A DNA stretch of 64,000 nucleotides from Cyprinodon diabolis (GCA_030533445.1 CM060062.1:2858456-2922455); one strand, 5' to 3'; positions 11,552 through 22,870 are shown, counted from the stretch's first letter. The notes: a model not told the origin generated them from the sequence alone. Made by a program: numbers and translations.

Positions 11552-11783
11552 ATGGGGGAAATGGCCAACAGCGCTGTGGAGTTTTATCCCAAAGGGACTA
11601 GAGGCAGGGGCGGAGGAGGAGGAAGGGCAGATGGCAGCCTGGCAGGGGGAGACTTTGGGGTCACAGTGAAGGAGCTAAGGGAGCTGATGGAGCTGCGAGG
11701 AGCTGATGCGCTACAGAAGATCCAGGACTGTTATGGAGACACAGACGGCCTGTGCCAGAGACTACAATCCAGCACCACTAATG
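11552..11783 (+). CDS. atp2b3: PMCA calcium pump, coding exon 1 (N-terminus)
   Basis: This exon encodes residues 1 to 77 plus the first base of codon 78 and ends at the donor GTGAGT at 11784. It begins [15 protein letters not shown], matching the conserved PMCA start; the motif MANS..EF.PK is characteristic of ATP2B3 rather than ATP2B1, 2 or 4. It continues with [20 protein letters not shown], the conserved N-terminal cytosolic helix region. A glycine/arginine-rich insert (about residues 16-32) precedes it and is longer than I recall in mammals. An in-frame ATG at 11534 would add six residues (MSTTAT); I chose 11552 because family members start at MG(D/E)M. The product is a P-type ATPase that exports Ca2+ from the cytosol across the plasma membrane. 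Confidence 0.93.
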
Positions 11784-14015
11784 GTGAGTCTGCATGGCGG
11801 CTGCCAAATATAACGCAGAGGTTAATGGTTAAAGAACTGGAAACTAGAACTAATGTTGTGTAGTTTTACCAGCAGATCATAAATATATAAAATAACTAGG
11901 ACTGGAGGTTTAGCTAATTAATAAGTTATTATAATCAAAGGGGAAATTAATGAATGATAATAAGTTAAATGAGATAAATCTGCTTCCTTACAGGGTCTTT
12001 AGTCTTTTACCCAAAGTTGGACCTCCTGACCGGTGGTTAGAATCCAGGTGTCATTGACCAGTTTAGTAATTTAGACTATCAGCAGAGCTATTAACCACCA
12101 ACCAAAGGGAATATTCTATGTTTCTTCAAGCGTTAAACCAAAGGAGGGTGGATCAGGCTCTGAGTGATAAACCTGCATAAATAATCACAGACGACCACAG
12201 GTTAAAATATCTGCACCTTTATTGGCTAATAATCCCTATTATAGGGCTGGACAATAAATCAAATTAATTTGATTAATTTGTGTTAAAGTCCACGATTTGA
12301 AATTTTGCAAAAATTTTGCTAAAATTCTTTTTTTTTTTCCTTGCATGTTTGCTTCCTGTTTCTGCCTGATATCGCGCTGCACTTTCTAACGCCATGGCTG
12401 CTAGCCAATCTGAAGAGTCGGTACCGAGTAAAGGGACTCGTCCCTCATATGGAAGTGGTTCAGCTTGACAAGGCCGATATGGAGCAGACTCAAGAAAATA
12501 ACCTGCAAATACATAAATAATGCCAACACACAAAAGCAACTAAAAGTTAGAAAAAGCTGCAAACTAGCTCCAAATAACAGAAGAGCTCCAGACCAATAGG
12601 GAGACACAATCAGCACGTGATGTAGGACCAGACCCTCAGGTTTTTAAGGCCGATGCTGAAACCAGTCTGACTGATTCCTGATATTTACTGCTGATAGTTT
12701 GGGTCTGACTTTTGAAGCATTTATTGCTTCTTTCTCCTCAATTTAAATGATAAATATGATATAATGATAAGAATATGATTCACAAGTCTCAATTTAAACA
12801 AAAGAGAAACTTTTATTAACTAAACAAACATTAACAATCGGTAGCAAATTCTGGAGCGAAATTTGGACAAAAAAAGTTTTCTTTATTTTTTTAAGAGAAC
12901 ATTTTTTTTTATTGAAAGAAAAACTGCAAAGAAAGATTTGAAAGTAAAAATAAATGTTTTAAACTACTTTACTTGAAAATAATTGTTTTGTTTCAGTTTA
13001 AACAATATTTCTTGTTTTTGAACCATCTTTATGACCCTAATTTGGCTCCATAGAATTACAGGGAAGGGACGATGCATGGAATCAAGGCATGATATCTCAA
13101 AGCTGAATGCATCGGCACATATCGGCCCATACCAGAAATAACTGACCAAAAAATATCTTCTGGCCGATGTATCGGTCCAACTACATTATGAATTAATGTC
13201 TATTTATATGAAGACATGATCCAAAGACATGATCAAATTTCCATCTAGATGAGATTTGGAGAGAAGAAAGAAAAGTGATGTTTTACTTTGAACCATTTTT
13301 AAACAGATAATCTGTCTGTTAATCTTGTTCATGTCATGTTTTTAGGTAAATATCTAACCAGCATGCAGAACAACAATCAGCAATCTGGAAAAGATTTACA
13401 GAGTTAATTTCACAGAGTCTGTAAATGATCAGAAATCCAGGATCAAGGATGATAGGTATGTCAGTAAGTTAGTCAGGGGAAGATGACAGTCAGGATCCAG
13501 GAGGTTAGTTTCACCTGTACTTTCAAAGCAATCTTGGGAAATCCGCCAGAAGGAGTTATTGGACTTGAACCAGCAACCCGAGAGCAACAAACTGACTTGG
13601 CTCTTGATGTGACTTAAAGATGCTCAGTGGGACGTTCTCAGGTCTCTATTTAGGAGTGATGAGATCTTAGAGTTTGAAAACAGTGATTTAGTCTAGTCTA
13701 GCTCACCACCACAACAAAAGCCATAATGCTTTCTTAGGTGAGCTCTTGCAAAGCAGTCTGGGATATAACCATGGATGATCACTACTTTTCAAGGTGTATT
13801 GAAGGAAATTTTAAGTCCACTACTTTTTCATTGACTAGAGCAGTGATTCCCAACCAGAGGTATGTTACTCCTAGTGGTACACAAGAGCATTGCAAGGGGT
13901 AAGAACAAAATGTCCAAATGGGGACACAACTCAAACATGGTTGGGAAACAATGCACTAGAGGTTTGGACACACTTGTAAAATGGCGTAACCACTATATAG
14001 TGCTCTATATAGGGA
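11784..14015. other. Proximal intron 2 with diverged mobile-element remnants
   Basis: No exon was recognised. TAGGGCTGGACAATAAA at 12242 resembles an hAT-type terminus. The region 13100-13185 (ATCGGCACATATCGGCCCAT, CCGATGTATCGGTCC) resembles another dispersed element end; I could not pair either with a partner. At about 13745-13800 there is a fragment (GCAAAGCAGTCTGGGATATA followed by GATCACTACTTTT) of the dispersed family also found at 42283-42550 and 48399-48700. The rest is AT-rich unique-looking sequence. Confidence 0.4.
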
Positions 14016-14053
14016 TTAAAGGTTAAGCCGGGCGTACAGTGTGCGATTTTTTT

Positions 14054-15063
14054 TCACTGTACAATTGTTTCAGATTTTTTGCACGCAGCTAATACGAACA
14101 GTCGATGGAGGGGGTGTGAAGGGTCATTGATGATGTCACGGGCTCGGGATACGCAGCGCTGGGATGAAATGTCTTTACTGGAGGGAAGAGGAGCCCCCAT
14201 GATCCTCTCTGCTGTTCTCACCTTTTTCCAGTCTGAGGCGCTGCAGCCTCCACACCACACAGTGAGACAGCTGGTCAGAACGCTCTCTATGGTGCTTCTG
14301 GAGAAGGTGGGGGGGATGGGTGGGGGCAGGTGGGCTCTCCTCATCCGCTGCAGGAAGTCCAAGTGCTTCTGGGCCCTTTGGACCAGTGAGGTGGTGTTTC
14401 CAGTCCAGGTGAGGGTGTCTGTGATGAATGTGGTGCTGCTGACCACCTCTACAGCTGAGCTGTTGATGAGCAGTGGAGCGTGGTTAGGCCGTTTCTTCCT
14501 GAAGTCCACCATGATCTCCTTGGTCTTCTCCACCTTCAGGATCAGGCTGTTATCTCTGCAACACCAGCTGCTCCACCTCCTCTCTGTAGTCCAGGTCGTT
14601 GTCGTCTCTGATGAGGCCCACCACCGTGGTGTCGTCTGCAAACTTCACCATGTGATTGGTGGTGAACCTGGGGACGCAGTCGTATGTCATCAGGGTGAAC
14701 AGCAGGGGGCAGGAACAGCAGACTGGAGACGATGTGTTCTTTAACCAGCCTTTGGAAGCACTTCATCATGATGGGAGTCAGAGCGACAGGCCGCTGATCA
14801 TTGAGGGAGGCGACCTGAGGCTTCTTTGGGACTGGAATAATGGAGGCAGACTTGAAGCATGCTGGCACTATGGATTGGTCCAGCAAGGTGTTAAAGATGT
14901 CTGTGAGGACACCAGCCAGCTGATCTGCACACTCCTTATACACCTGCCCAGGTATGTTATCAGGCACTGGGGCCTTCCTTGGATTGACTCTCCTCAGAGT
15001 TTTCCTCACTTCAGCTACGTCCAGGTTTAGTGGCTCCTCCCCCTGGTGTGGAACAGCTTTCAC
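14054..15063 (-). pseudogene. LINE reverse-transcriptase relic (two overlapping frames)
   Basis: The upstream frame (14542-15063) carries the N-terminal RT segment RKAPVPDNIPGQVYKECADQ, then KSASIIPVPKK and RPVALTPIMMKCFQRLV. A deletion near 14715 removes most of the RT core. After it the reading shifts, and the active-site region FADDTTVVG appears near 14640. The downstream frame (14054-14641) encodes the C-terminal part: KTKEIMVDFRKK, LTWTGNTTSLVQRAQKHLDF and SHPLHRLF. The last 15 or so codons run into the DNA-transposon end. It cannot encode a working enzyme. Confidence 0.85.
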
Positions 15064-15296
15064 TGCTGGAGGCTGTTTAGTGCCTCAAACCTTCCTAAGA
15101 AGTTGTTCAGTTCCTTTAGGAAGTCAGTGTTTGCTGCATCTTCCCGGGGGGGAGGGTGTGTTGTAGTCCTTGATCATCTGAATGCCTTTCCACATCCTCC
15201 TGGTGTTGCTGTCATCGTGGAAAAGATCCTGGATTTTCTGGCTGTGGTTCTGCTTCCCTGATCTATTGACACGGTTTAAGTTGGTACGTGCTGTTC

Positions 15297-15746
15297 TCAG
15301 TGACTCTTTATCACAAGACTTGAAAGCTGAATTTCGGCTTTTAGCAATTTCCGAACCTCTCCATTTATCCAGGGTGGTTGGTTGGCCCGGGTGGTGTTGT
15401 TGTTTTTGATGTTGATGCCCTCAATATATTTGTTGATGTAGGCTGACACAGTCATGGCATACTCATCTATATTTAATAAGTTGTCATATGTTGCTGCAGC
15501 CTTGAAGATGTTCCAGTCAGAGCATTCAAAACAGTCATGGAGTGTCTCCATGGCACCCTCAGACCACACTCTGACCTCTTTAACTTTCAGTTTAGCCCTG
15601 ATCAGCTGGGGCTTATATGCAGGAATAAGCATGACAGATAGGTGATCTGATGACCTGAGGTGGGTGCGGGGGGCTGCTCTGAATGAATCTTTGATGTTAG
15701 AGTAAACCAGGTCTAAAATGTTTTCACCCTGAGTTACAAAGTCCAC
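15297..15746 (-). pseudogene. LINE endonuclease-RT linker fragment
   Basis: The frame starts at the end of the endonuclease domain (LDLVYSNI, SSDHLSVMLIPAY) and continues through the linker (VKEVRVWSEGA, TTRANQPPWINGEVRKLLKA) that precedes the RT domain in Maui/L2-type LINEs. It stops by frameshift at about 15300. A second, plus-strand copy of the same region lies at 25060-25770. Confidence 0.85.
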
Positions 15747-15929
15747 ATGTTGGTAGAAATGAGAGAGAACAGTCTTCAGGTTAGCCTGGTTAAAATCCCC
15801 AGCAATGATGAAAAGCCTTATATAGAGTCTTCATGGCCTCTTTAGTATTAGCGCTGGGGGGCACATAAACAGCAGTAATGCTAACCACACTGAACTCTCT
15901 GGGCAGATAGAACGGTCTGCAGTTAACAG

Positions 15930-16556
15930 TCAGAAACTCCATGTCAGGAGAGCAGAAGCTGATCTAGCATTTCTACACCAGCTCTTGTTGATGTAAACAC
16001 AGAGCCCACCACCCCTGAGTTCTTTGTTCCTATCGGTGCAGTATAGCGTTAGCCCCTCCAGGCTATTAGCATCGTCCGATATTGCTGGATGCAGCCATGA
16101 CTCCGTCAGAATGATTGTACAGCAGTTACTAATCTCCTTCCTTGATGAGAATTCCAGTCGGAGATGATCCATTTTGTTATCCAACGAGCGGACGTTGGAG
16201 ACCAGGATTGATAGAAGCGGAGGTCTGTGGGGATTTCTCCTTAGCTTTGCAGTTAGCCCCCTTCTGCAGCCTCGCTTTCTCCGTCTCGCGCATCTCTTCC
16301 TCCGGCAGTTATGTTTCACTGTTGTTTTGTTTATATCTGTCCGTAGCACTCCGCAGCTTTTTAAACGGTCAAAAATGTCTGGATTTAAAATATTTTGTGA
16401 CCGTATCTCCAGCAAGCGTTGGCGATCATAGATGCAGGTATAATGTCTAGTCTGTATCGAATTAAGCGGCATATTATGTGAACTTATCGAAATTGTCGAG
16501 AGGAGCCACGACGGTTGGGGGAAAATCCAACATGTTTGATTTTCTCCCGACCTCAC
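15930..16556 (-). pseudogene. LINE endonuclease-domain fragment
   Basis: A 208-codon frame contains LLSILVSNVRSLDNKMDHLR, then TESWLHP and GGLCVYIN, the early motifs of an apurinic-type LINE endonuclease that nicks target DNA. The frame runs out before the catalytic domain is complete, so it is a relic. It is the 5' part of the LINE body inside the composite element. Confidence 0.8.
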
Positions 16557-16727
16557 GATTCCTGATCGGTAGGTGGTCGTGATAGGCTCATCGCCCCTCG
16601 TAACCCCCTATACACTATACGCTCTAAGACGCATAAACAGGCTAAAAGTCAGCCCGATCGAAAGATTCTCGGACAACTTGAAAATCGCTCCGCAAATCGC
16701 ACAGTGTATGTCCGGCTTTAGAGGTTA

Positions 16728-18105
16728 GGACGGATGTATGGTCAAGCCACAGTCTTTATAGCTACAGTGTGCAACGTTTAGCCACTAGGGGCTATATACG
16801 GGTAACTTCCAGGTTTAGCTCCTCTAAAAGTATTTGAAAACACTGCACTGTTGTCAAATTAATCATCCTCCCTCTGCAATTTGGGATCTAATACTAGAAA
16901 ACTTTGGATCATGGTTGTTAGTTAGCTGTCCTGTTTGAGGGGAGCTGAACCTGCAGTGGCACTCTGGGTGGCTGGACGCATTCAGCAACCTTCTAGAGTT
17001 ACATAGACAAGTTTTTGAGAAGACCAGCCTGCATGAAGCATTGATATGTTCCAAGTGCTGAATACTAACCTAAAAAAACATTTGCTTAATCTCAAACAAA
17101 GATGATATTTTGGTAAAAACTTACAAAGTATAGTTTTAATTTGCTGTTGTTTGCGCTACTATCAGTGTTTGTGTATGTTTGTCTTAGCAGTACTTTTGGT
17201 GTTTATGGCATCTTTATTGACCACCATACTTTTTTAAATCATCATCACCTCATTTTCTTTTCCTCTTGTTCAGCTCTGTTATTCCTTGACTTTCTTTAAT
17301 ACTGGCTTTTCTCCTTCCAAACTTCTTCCTCCTTTATACGCCATTGCGTTTAAACTTGACCTCCATATTAACATTTGCAGTTAATTCAAAGTGACCCTTC
17401 TTTACTGAAATTGGCCATAAATGGAAAATAAAAAAGTATGAAGAGAGACTGTCAAATGTTTCGGAGAGCAGGCAGAAGTGGGTGAAGGAACCGTCTGGAT
17501 GGACACGTTTGCACTAAATGAAAGTGCAGAAGGATAAGCTTAAAGGATGGAGTAACAGTCAGAGCTGCATCCAAACAATCTGATCTCTGCTATCAACATT
17601 TGGCTCAATAAATGGCACAGACTGTAAACACGCTCAAAACACAGACTGGAAATGAACATTAATGTCATTGCAGGCCTGGGTTATTCCTGCACCAGCAAAC
17701 TGAATTATCTTTGGTTCATCCTACAGAATAAAAGTGCTGAGAACTGCAGCAAAGCACATGTTACTGCGGGATGGGGTAATCCTGGTTATAGCAGACAGTT
17801 TCCTGGTGAACAGAAGGAGCACGGATGGATGGACTGATTGATGAGGGGATGACAGGATTATGGTAGATGAACAAAGGAAAAGCTGAAAGGAAACAAAATC
17901 AGTGGAGAATGAAGTAAAAGTGTGTTGCTGTGGGATTAACACCTAAATAAAGAAGAACTTCATCACCACCGCGGGTTAGGTCCGATTACTTTCCAACTTT
18001 TTTAATGGGAATACAAGCGGTATATTCTCAGGTACCATTCAGAACATAACACTACTTCCTAGTTCCTCTCCTGTATCCATATCTTCCCCTGCTTCTTGTT
18101 ACAGT
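16728..18105. other. Intron 2, no recognised feature
   Basis: Mostly AT-rich unique-looking sequence. No conserved ORF, transposon end or tandem repeat of note was seen. Short ORFs on both strands near 17650-17940 have no recognisable features. Confidence 0.5.
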
Positions 18106-18425
18106 GCTTTAAAAAGTGTTCATACCTCTCTAACCTTTCACCATGTGTGAACCCTAAATGTCACTTTATTCATTGGAGTAAATCAAGCTAATGTTCAAAC
18201 CAAAGCAGCAGGTGATTCTAAATTGGCATGAAAATATACAAAGAAATCATCTAAGCAGGGTGGGCTGTAAAAGCTTCAACCAATTAACTTTGATACCATG
18301 GAAATAAAATCTCACTTCTAAATCTCAGCATATTTGAAGGCATCAGAGATTTGGAAGGCCAAGAAACACATCAGACAAGTTATAGGGAAAGTTCTGGAGA
18401 TATTTAAAGACTGTGGCGGGTGGTG
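18106..18425 (+). mobile_element. Tc1/mariner relic, left part
   Basis: It opens with ACAGTGCTTTAAAAAGTGTT followed by CATACC, the typical end phrase of one fish Tc1-like group. It continues to AAGGCCAAGAAACACATCAG and a fragment resembling the start of the transposase helix-turn-helix region (GTTCTGGAGATATTTAAAG). The transposase is not open. The relic at 46555-47115 begins at almost exactly the point where this one stops. Confidence 0.6.
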
Positions 18426-18785
18426 CATCTGGCGTACCTAAGCCTTCAGTGGGTACCCCTCAACTGAATCTACTTCTTAACCTTAACAACTTCTTAACTT
18501 ATATTCAATTTATTGCAGTTTATTTTTTTCCCCCAACTATATTTATTGAACATTTTTTAAAACCATAACATACAGAGTACAAAATATAAAGATGACACAT
18601 TTAGTGGCACATCTGTATGTAAACACCTCAAAACAACGTTCAACAACCCAAACCCTCATCTTTACAAGCCTTCTTGACCAGACAGACAGAACACACAAGC
18701 ATTCACACACATACAAACACTTGCTCTTTAGGGAAAAATAAATAAAAATAATCAAATAAAAATACTAGCATAGAAGGAGGATAAA

Positions 18786-18789
<4 letters not shown>

Positions 18790-18829
<40 letters not shown>
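18790..18829. repeat. (TA)n microsatellite
   Basis: An uninterrupted TA run of about 19 units within the L1-like 3' region. Confidence 0.95.
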
Positions 18830-18830
<1 letters not shown>

Positions 18831-18926
18831 CATGCATATTAGAATGCCATAAACAAATAAACAAACTGGTAAATAAATAAATAAAACACCCTCTCTCCTA
18901 CTCAACCCCCAGTTCTTGAGATTTAA

Positions 18927-19653
18927 AATTAAAGGAATAGTACACCCAAAACATGATTAGCCTTCATTTGTGGGTAGCGTCCATAATTTACTCGAAACGA
19001 AGTCATTTAGAATGTTTTTAGAGCATAAACAGTAGCGTATAGGATTTCCTAAAAGCGCGCGCCTGCGCGTTCACGAGCCTACGGAAACCGCGGCAGACCA
19101 AACCAGATGAAAGTGCGCATTCAGCTCGGCAAAGAACTCATGCTCTTCCTCAACACTGAAGTCCTCAGACATTTTTCTTTCGTTGTTTCTTTCTTCGCAC
19201 AGGTAAACAGCACATTTCTTCTTCTACGCTTGCATTATCAAGAGCAGACGCTGAATGCGCACTTTCATCTGGTTTGGTCTGCCGCGGTTTCCGTAGGCTC
19301 GTGAACTCGCAGGCGCGCGCTTTTAGGAAATCCTATTTACTACTGTTTATGCTCTAAAAACATTCTAAATGACTTTCTTTCGAGTAAATTATGGAAGCTA
19401 CCCACTCAGGACACTTGGAATATATTGGACGAGCAGTATGGAGGAATATTGACACGTTTTTTGTGGACTTTTATGGACCTTTCTGCCTCGGGCACCATAG
19501 ACCTCCATTATTTGAACGTCAGCAGACAGCAAGAAGCCTCCCAGATCTCCAGATGCATTTGAGATATCAAAAAAGTACTCCAGAGTGTTGTTCAGCATGG
19601 GGGTGAGTAGAAAATGAAGGCTTATCATGTTTTGGGTGTACTATTCCTTTAAG
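18927..19653. mobile_element. TTAA fold-back MITE, copy 1
   Basis: Both ends read TTAAAGGAATAGTACACCCA inwards. The arms are long inverted repeats, each reading from the terminus through GATTAGCCTTCATTT and on to the GCGCGCGCCTGCG and CGGAAACCGCGGCAGACC segments. In this copy the left arm lacks about 200 bp that the right arm (19391-19620) retains. A central spacer of about 130 bp separates the arms. A second copy is at 37219-38062. The 71-codon ORF in the arm is repeated in copy 2, but on both strands, and is not a gene. TTAA ends suggest piggyBac or Kolobok mobilisation. Confidence 0.85.
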
Positions 19654-20040
19654 AGATTCTGGGTGTCGTAGGAAAGGGTCCCAGGTGGAATTGAAAGATT
19701 TCACAGAACCTTTAAGGGAAAATCTGAGTTTCTCAAGCTTCAGATTATAGAGTACCTCCCGGATCCAGCAGATATGTGAAGGAGGATGGGCAAGTTTCCA
19801 ATTAAGCATAATCAATTTATGGGCCAGCAGGGTTGTGAATGAAACGACACCTTTTAACACCTTGGGCAAGTGAGTAGTGGGAAGGACACCAAAAATTGCA
19901 GTCAATGGATTAGGAGCAATGGTGCAACCATAGGCCAAGCCTAATGTGGTAAATATATTGGACCAAAACGACGTCAGATTAGGACATGTGTGAAAAACAA
20001 AATTGAGTGTCCATTGCACCAATAAGACTTTCATGCATCC

Positions 20041-20600
20041 AACACTCCTGGTTCCCTAAGCAATAAGGCACACATTGGCCATAGTAACTGGTAGTAATAG
20101 TACAAACTACAAAATAATAATAATAAATAAAGAAATAAAAGAAATAAAGAAATAACATAATAAAAATGATAAATAAAATTATAAGTATAAGTGCGGTAAT
20201 ATTAGCAACAAAAAATAAATAAATAAAATTAAAATACGAATAAAATAAATAAATGAAAAAAAAATCTAATAAAATAATAAGAAAAATTAAAAAACACACA
20301 GATCACAATACCAACTATATTTAAAACCAAGAAAAGAGAGCAGCAAAGTGCAATAATATCAACTCAAAAAGCTGTTGTCCCTGCTGCCATACAGCAATAG
20401 GTAAAACAGAACAAAAATAGTTATAGTCGCCATAAACGAAAATGCTGCACATGTTTTTTCCAACAGAAATCAGTACTGTTTTTTAATTATTATTATATAT
20501 TTTTTTTACACCTTACAGGCTAAACAAAGTTTCAAGTTTGAAATAAATCAATGAAAGCTGTAATATCATTATGCATTTTCTTTAGAAACAACAGCAAATA
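20041..20600. other. AT-rich intron 2 segment
   Basis: Very A-rich on the plus strand (AATAAATAAA-type runs at 20110-20290) with no conserved ORF. The minus-strand ORF here is Phe/Ile/Tyr-rich low complexity. Confidence 0.6.
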
Positions 20601-20615
20601 ACAGAAGTAGAAAAG

Positions 20616-20975
20616 TTGCATCAAAAAAATACTGCAAAAATACTGCACAATATCAGTGTAATGAGTTCAATGCAATACCTCGGCTCCAGAGAAGCTGTCC
20701 AACATATTTTTTTAGAATGTAATAAATATACTCAGGAAAGAGAGATGTTGCATAGAGAGTTAGACAGGAATAAAAATAAACTAGATATAAGGGAATTGCT
20801 TCAAAGGTAATCTGGGGATGTAGTTTTTGGGAGTATTTTTAATTGTCTAAGAAGAATGGGTATTTTAGGGAGAATATAATAGTTTGTCTGGTCCATACTC
20901 CATTCTGGAAGGTGGCAGTAATGCACCTATAAGTTGTTTGCCAACCGCCATTAAAAAAAAGAAGAAGAAGAAGGC
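20616..20975 (+). mobile_element. LINE 3' end with GAA tail
   Basis: A short frame (20616-20810) contains EAVQHIFLECNKYTQEREML, the cysteine-histidine C-terminal region found in I/Nimb-type fish LINEs. It is followed by GGTGGCAGTAATGCACC, TTGCCAACCGCCATT and a terminal GAAGAAGAAG tail. It is 5'-truncated and, unlike most retroelements here, points the same way as the PMCA gene. Confidence 0.65.
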
Positions 20976-21410
20976 TCCAGAATGTCGACGTCACCGCCCC
21001 CTTGAGAGACGCTCCGCTGCTCCTCTCCCAGATTGCAGCTGACCGCAGACAGTGCCGCAGACAGGAGGCCGGCTTGTTTTGTTGTTATGACCGAAATTGC
21101 GGAAAACAACTCGTGAACTTTGACCCGCTAGAAGAGCGAGGTGCGCGAGAACGCTGGGACCCTTTTTCCACCTGGATCTCCGCTCTTTTTGGCCCTCATG
21201 TCCCTCCGTCGTCGGACTAAACTCGCCCCCACTTCCTCACCGCCTCGGCCGTATCTAGACCCACAGCGTGTAGCTCAGACCACGCTTCAATACTGAGCAT
21301 AATTTAAAAATGTCTGTGTCAAGCTCACTGCAACACACTGCTGTAAGAGTATAACCAGGAAGCGAGGTAGGAGGGCAAAATAGGTTTAGCGGCACCGCAG
21401 CACGGGAGGG
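20976..21410. repeat. Dispersed repeat, copy 1
   Basis: The sequence around 21130-21190 (GAAGAGCGAGGTGCGCGAGA, CTGGGACCCTTTTTCCAC) and 21270-21360 matches 36670-36930 closely. The two copies share both flanking phrases and the order of segments. No terminal repeats could be placed in this copy. ORFs inside are not conserved between the copies. Confidence 0.7.
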
Positions 21411-21541
21411 AGAATTACGCCCAGGAGCAAATGGATAAAAATAGACCGGAGGGGAAAAAAAACATGAATCGATTATCTTGCGGACGTGTCGATGCATCAG
21501 ATCGTCGGCATTTGGATCGATGCATCGATACAAAACGATTA

Positions 21542-21931
21542 TTATTTACACCCATACTGCTGAGTGTGCCCCGGTTTAACGGCCAGGGTGCGTTGGGCCC
21601 TATCCAATTCAGGCGGCGAAGTGAGAATATTGTCCCCAAAGACCTCCAAAAGTATCTGAGAGAAAAATGCAGTTGGTTGGGGGCCTTCGATGTCTTCTGG
21701 GAGGCCAACAATGCGCGTGTTGTCTGTGGTCTGGAAATTGTCCAATTTGGTCTCAAGTTTTGAGTATGATTCCTTAAACCCCGAAAGAAGCGCCTCTTTG
21801 TGCTCGGCTAGCTTAGTTGCTAGCAGCGCCATGATAGAGCTAGTAAGGTCTTCGTCATCTCTCTTCGATTTATTTGGACATTCTCGAACAAAAAAAGTTG
21901 TAAAATACAAAAGGAAAAAGTAACCAAACAT
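21542..21931 (-). pseudogene. L1-like ORF1 fragment
   Basis: The frame carries a coiled-coil-like stretch (LATKLAEHKEALLSGFKESY, SKLETKLDNFQ) and then TRIVGLPEDIEGPQPTAFF, SQILLEVFG and PPELDRAQRTL, the RNA-binding core of L1-type ORF1 proteins. It stops near 21542. With the ORF2 C-terminus at 19650-20034 on the same strand, it suggests one L1 insertion that lost most of ORF2 and was later interrupted. Confidence 0.8.
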
Positions 21932-22077
21932 AAAATAAGTTTAAAACGGTATCATAAACTGGACACTGTTAAAAAAAATAAATAAAAAAATAAATAAATA
22001 ATAAATAAATAAATAAGTTGTAAAGTTAGGTAGTGCAGATTAACACGTCTACTCCATCAGACGGCTCTATCCATCTC

Positions 22078-22870
22078 TCAATTAAGTTTATTACTATAGG
22101 TCCAATTCACAACATGTCATCTCAAGGCACTTTACAGTTCAGCAGGTCATCCAGTCAAAGTGATTCAAAGTTTTCTATCTAAGGAAAACCAGCTCCTTGC
22201 ATCGACTCATTGACTCTTCAGCAATCCCTCACACTAAGCATGCTTGTAGCGACAGTGGAGAGAAAAAACTCCATTTTAACAGGAAGAAACCTCCAGCAGA
22301 ACCAGGCTCAGTGTGAGCGACCATCTGCTGAGGTTCAAAGAAACAGAAGCAGAGATAGAAAAGGAAGCATAGATACAAAAAGCAACTCTAAAAGGCGACC
22401 CGTCCAGGTAACACACAGCCAGGCAGACAAGCTCCCATGTCAGAAGATGAAGAGAACACACACAGTTATTTACAGTCAGAGAAACAGGACTACACTGAAA
22501 AACAGGCCAAGCTCCAACATCTAGAAACAAAGGTGTTGATGGCAGCAGCACAGCTGATATTTCTCTCCAGGATGGAGTCACAGCCAAACAGGAACAGACC
22601 AGATGAAGCTACTATGAGGAAAAAGCAGAGAGAGCAGAACGTTAGAGATTGAACTAACAGATTCTGCAGAGTGGGAGAATAGAGATAGAATGAAGCAGAA
22701 TGATGAAATGGGGGTCCCTATGTCCTCCAGCAGTCTAAGCCTATAGCAGCAGAACTATAGAGATAGCTCAGGATAACCTGAGCCACTCTAACTAGAAGCT
22801 TTATCAAAACGGAAAGTTTTACACCTAGCCTTAAAAGTAGACAGGATGTCTGCCTCACGGACTGACTATA
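22078..22870 (-). mobile_element. L2-group LINE 3' UTR, copy 1
   Basis: Read on the plus strand it opens with the reversed tail (CAATTAAGTTTATTACTATA) and continues AAAACTCCATTTTAACAGGA, AGAAACCTCCAGCAGAACCA to AGCCTTAAAAGTAGACAGG. This is the same tail as at 23715, 29724, 34785, 40715, 45655 and 51288. The RT part is absent. The element is antisense to the PMCA gene. Confidence 0.85.

Larger units (their letters stand above)
14026..16717 (-). mobile_element. TIR-bounded composite element enclosing a CR1/L2-group LINE body
   Basis: The ends are inverted repeats: left AGCCGGGCGTACAGTGTGCG and, on the other strand from 16717, AGCCGGACATACACTGTGCG, both continuing ATTT, with three mismatches in 24. 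The flanks TTAAAGGTTA (14016-14025) and TTAGAGGTTA (16718-16727) agree at 9 of 10 bases, a likely target duplication. Between the ends, on the minus strand, lies a Maui/L2-like LINE: endonuclease start (LSILVSNVRSLDNKMD) near 16280, the SSDHLSVMLIPAY linker near 15640, an RT domain with FADDTTVVG near 14640, and a C-terminal part ending near 14090. Frameshifts and an RT-core deletion near 14715 make it inactive. The normal LINE 3' UTR and tail are absent. Confidence 0.75.
18538..20040 (-). mobile_element. L1-like LINE 3' part, interrupted by a MITE
   Basis: On the minus strand, 19650-20034 encodes an L1-type ORF2 C-terminus: FHTCPNLTSFWSNIFTTLGL, PNPLTAIFGVLPTTHLPKVL and EVLYNLKLEKLRFSLKG. 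The downstream sequence to about 18540 looks like its 3' UTR and contains a TA microsatellite. A fold-back MITE (18927-19653) splits it; GAGATT occurs on both sides of the insertion. The main ORF2 enzymatic domains are missing. Confidence 0.75.

Noticed and set aside
21002..21220. ORF with mixed Cys/Arg content in the 21-kb repeat
   Set aside because: The related copy at 36.6 kb does not keep the frame, so it is not under coding constraint.
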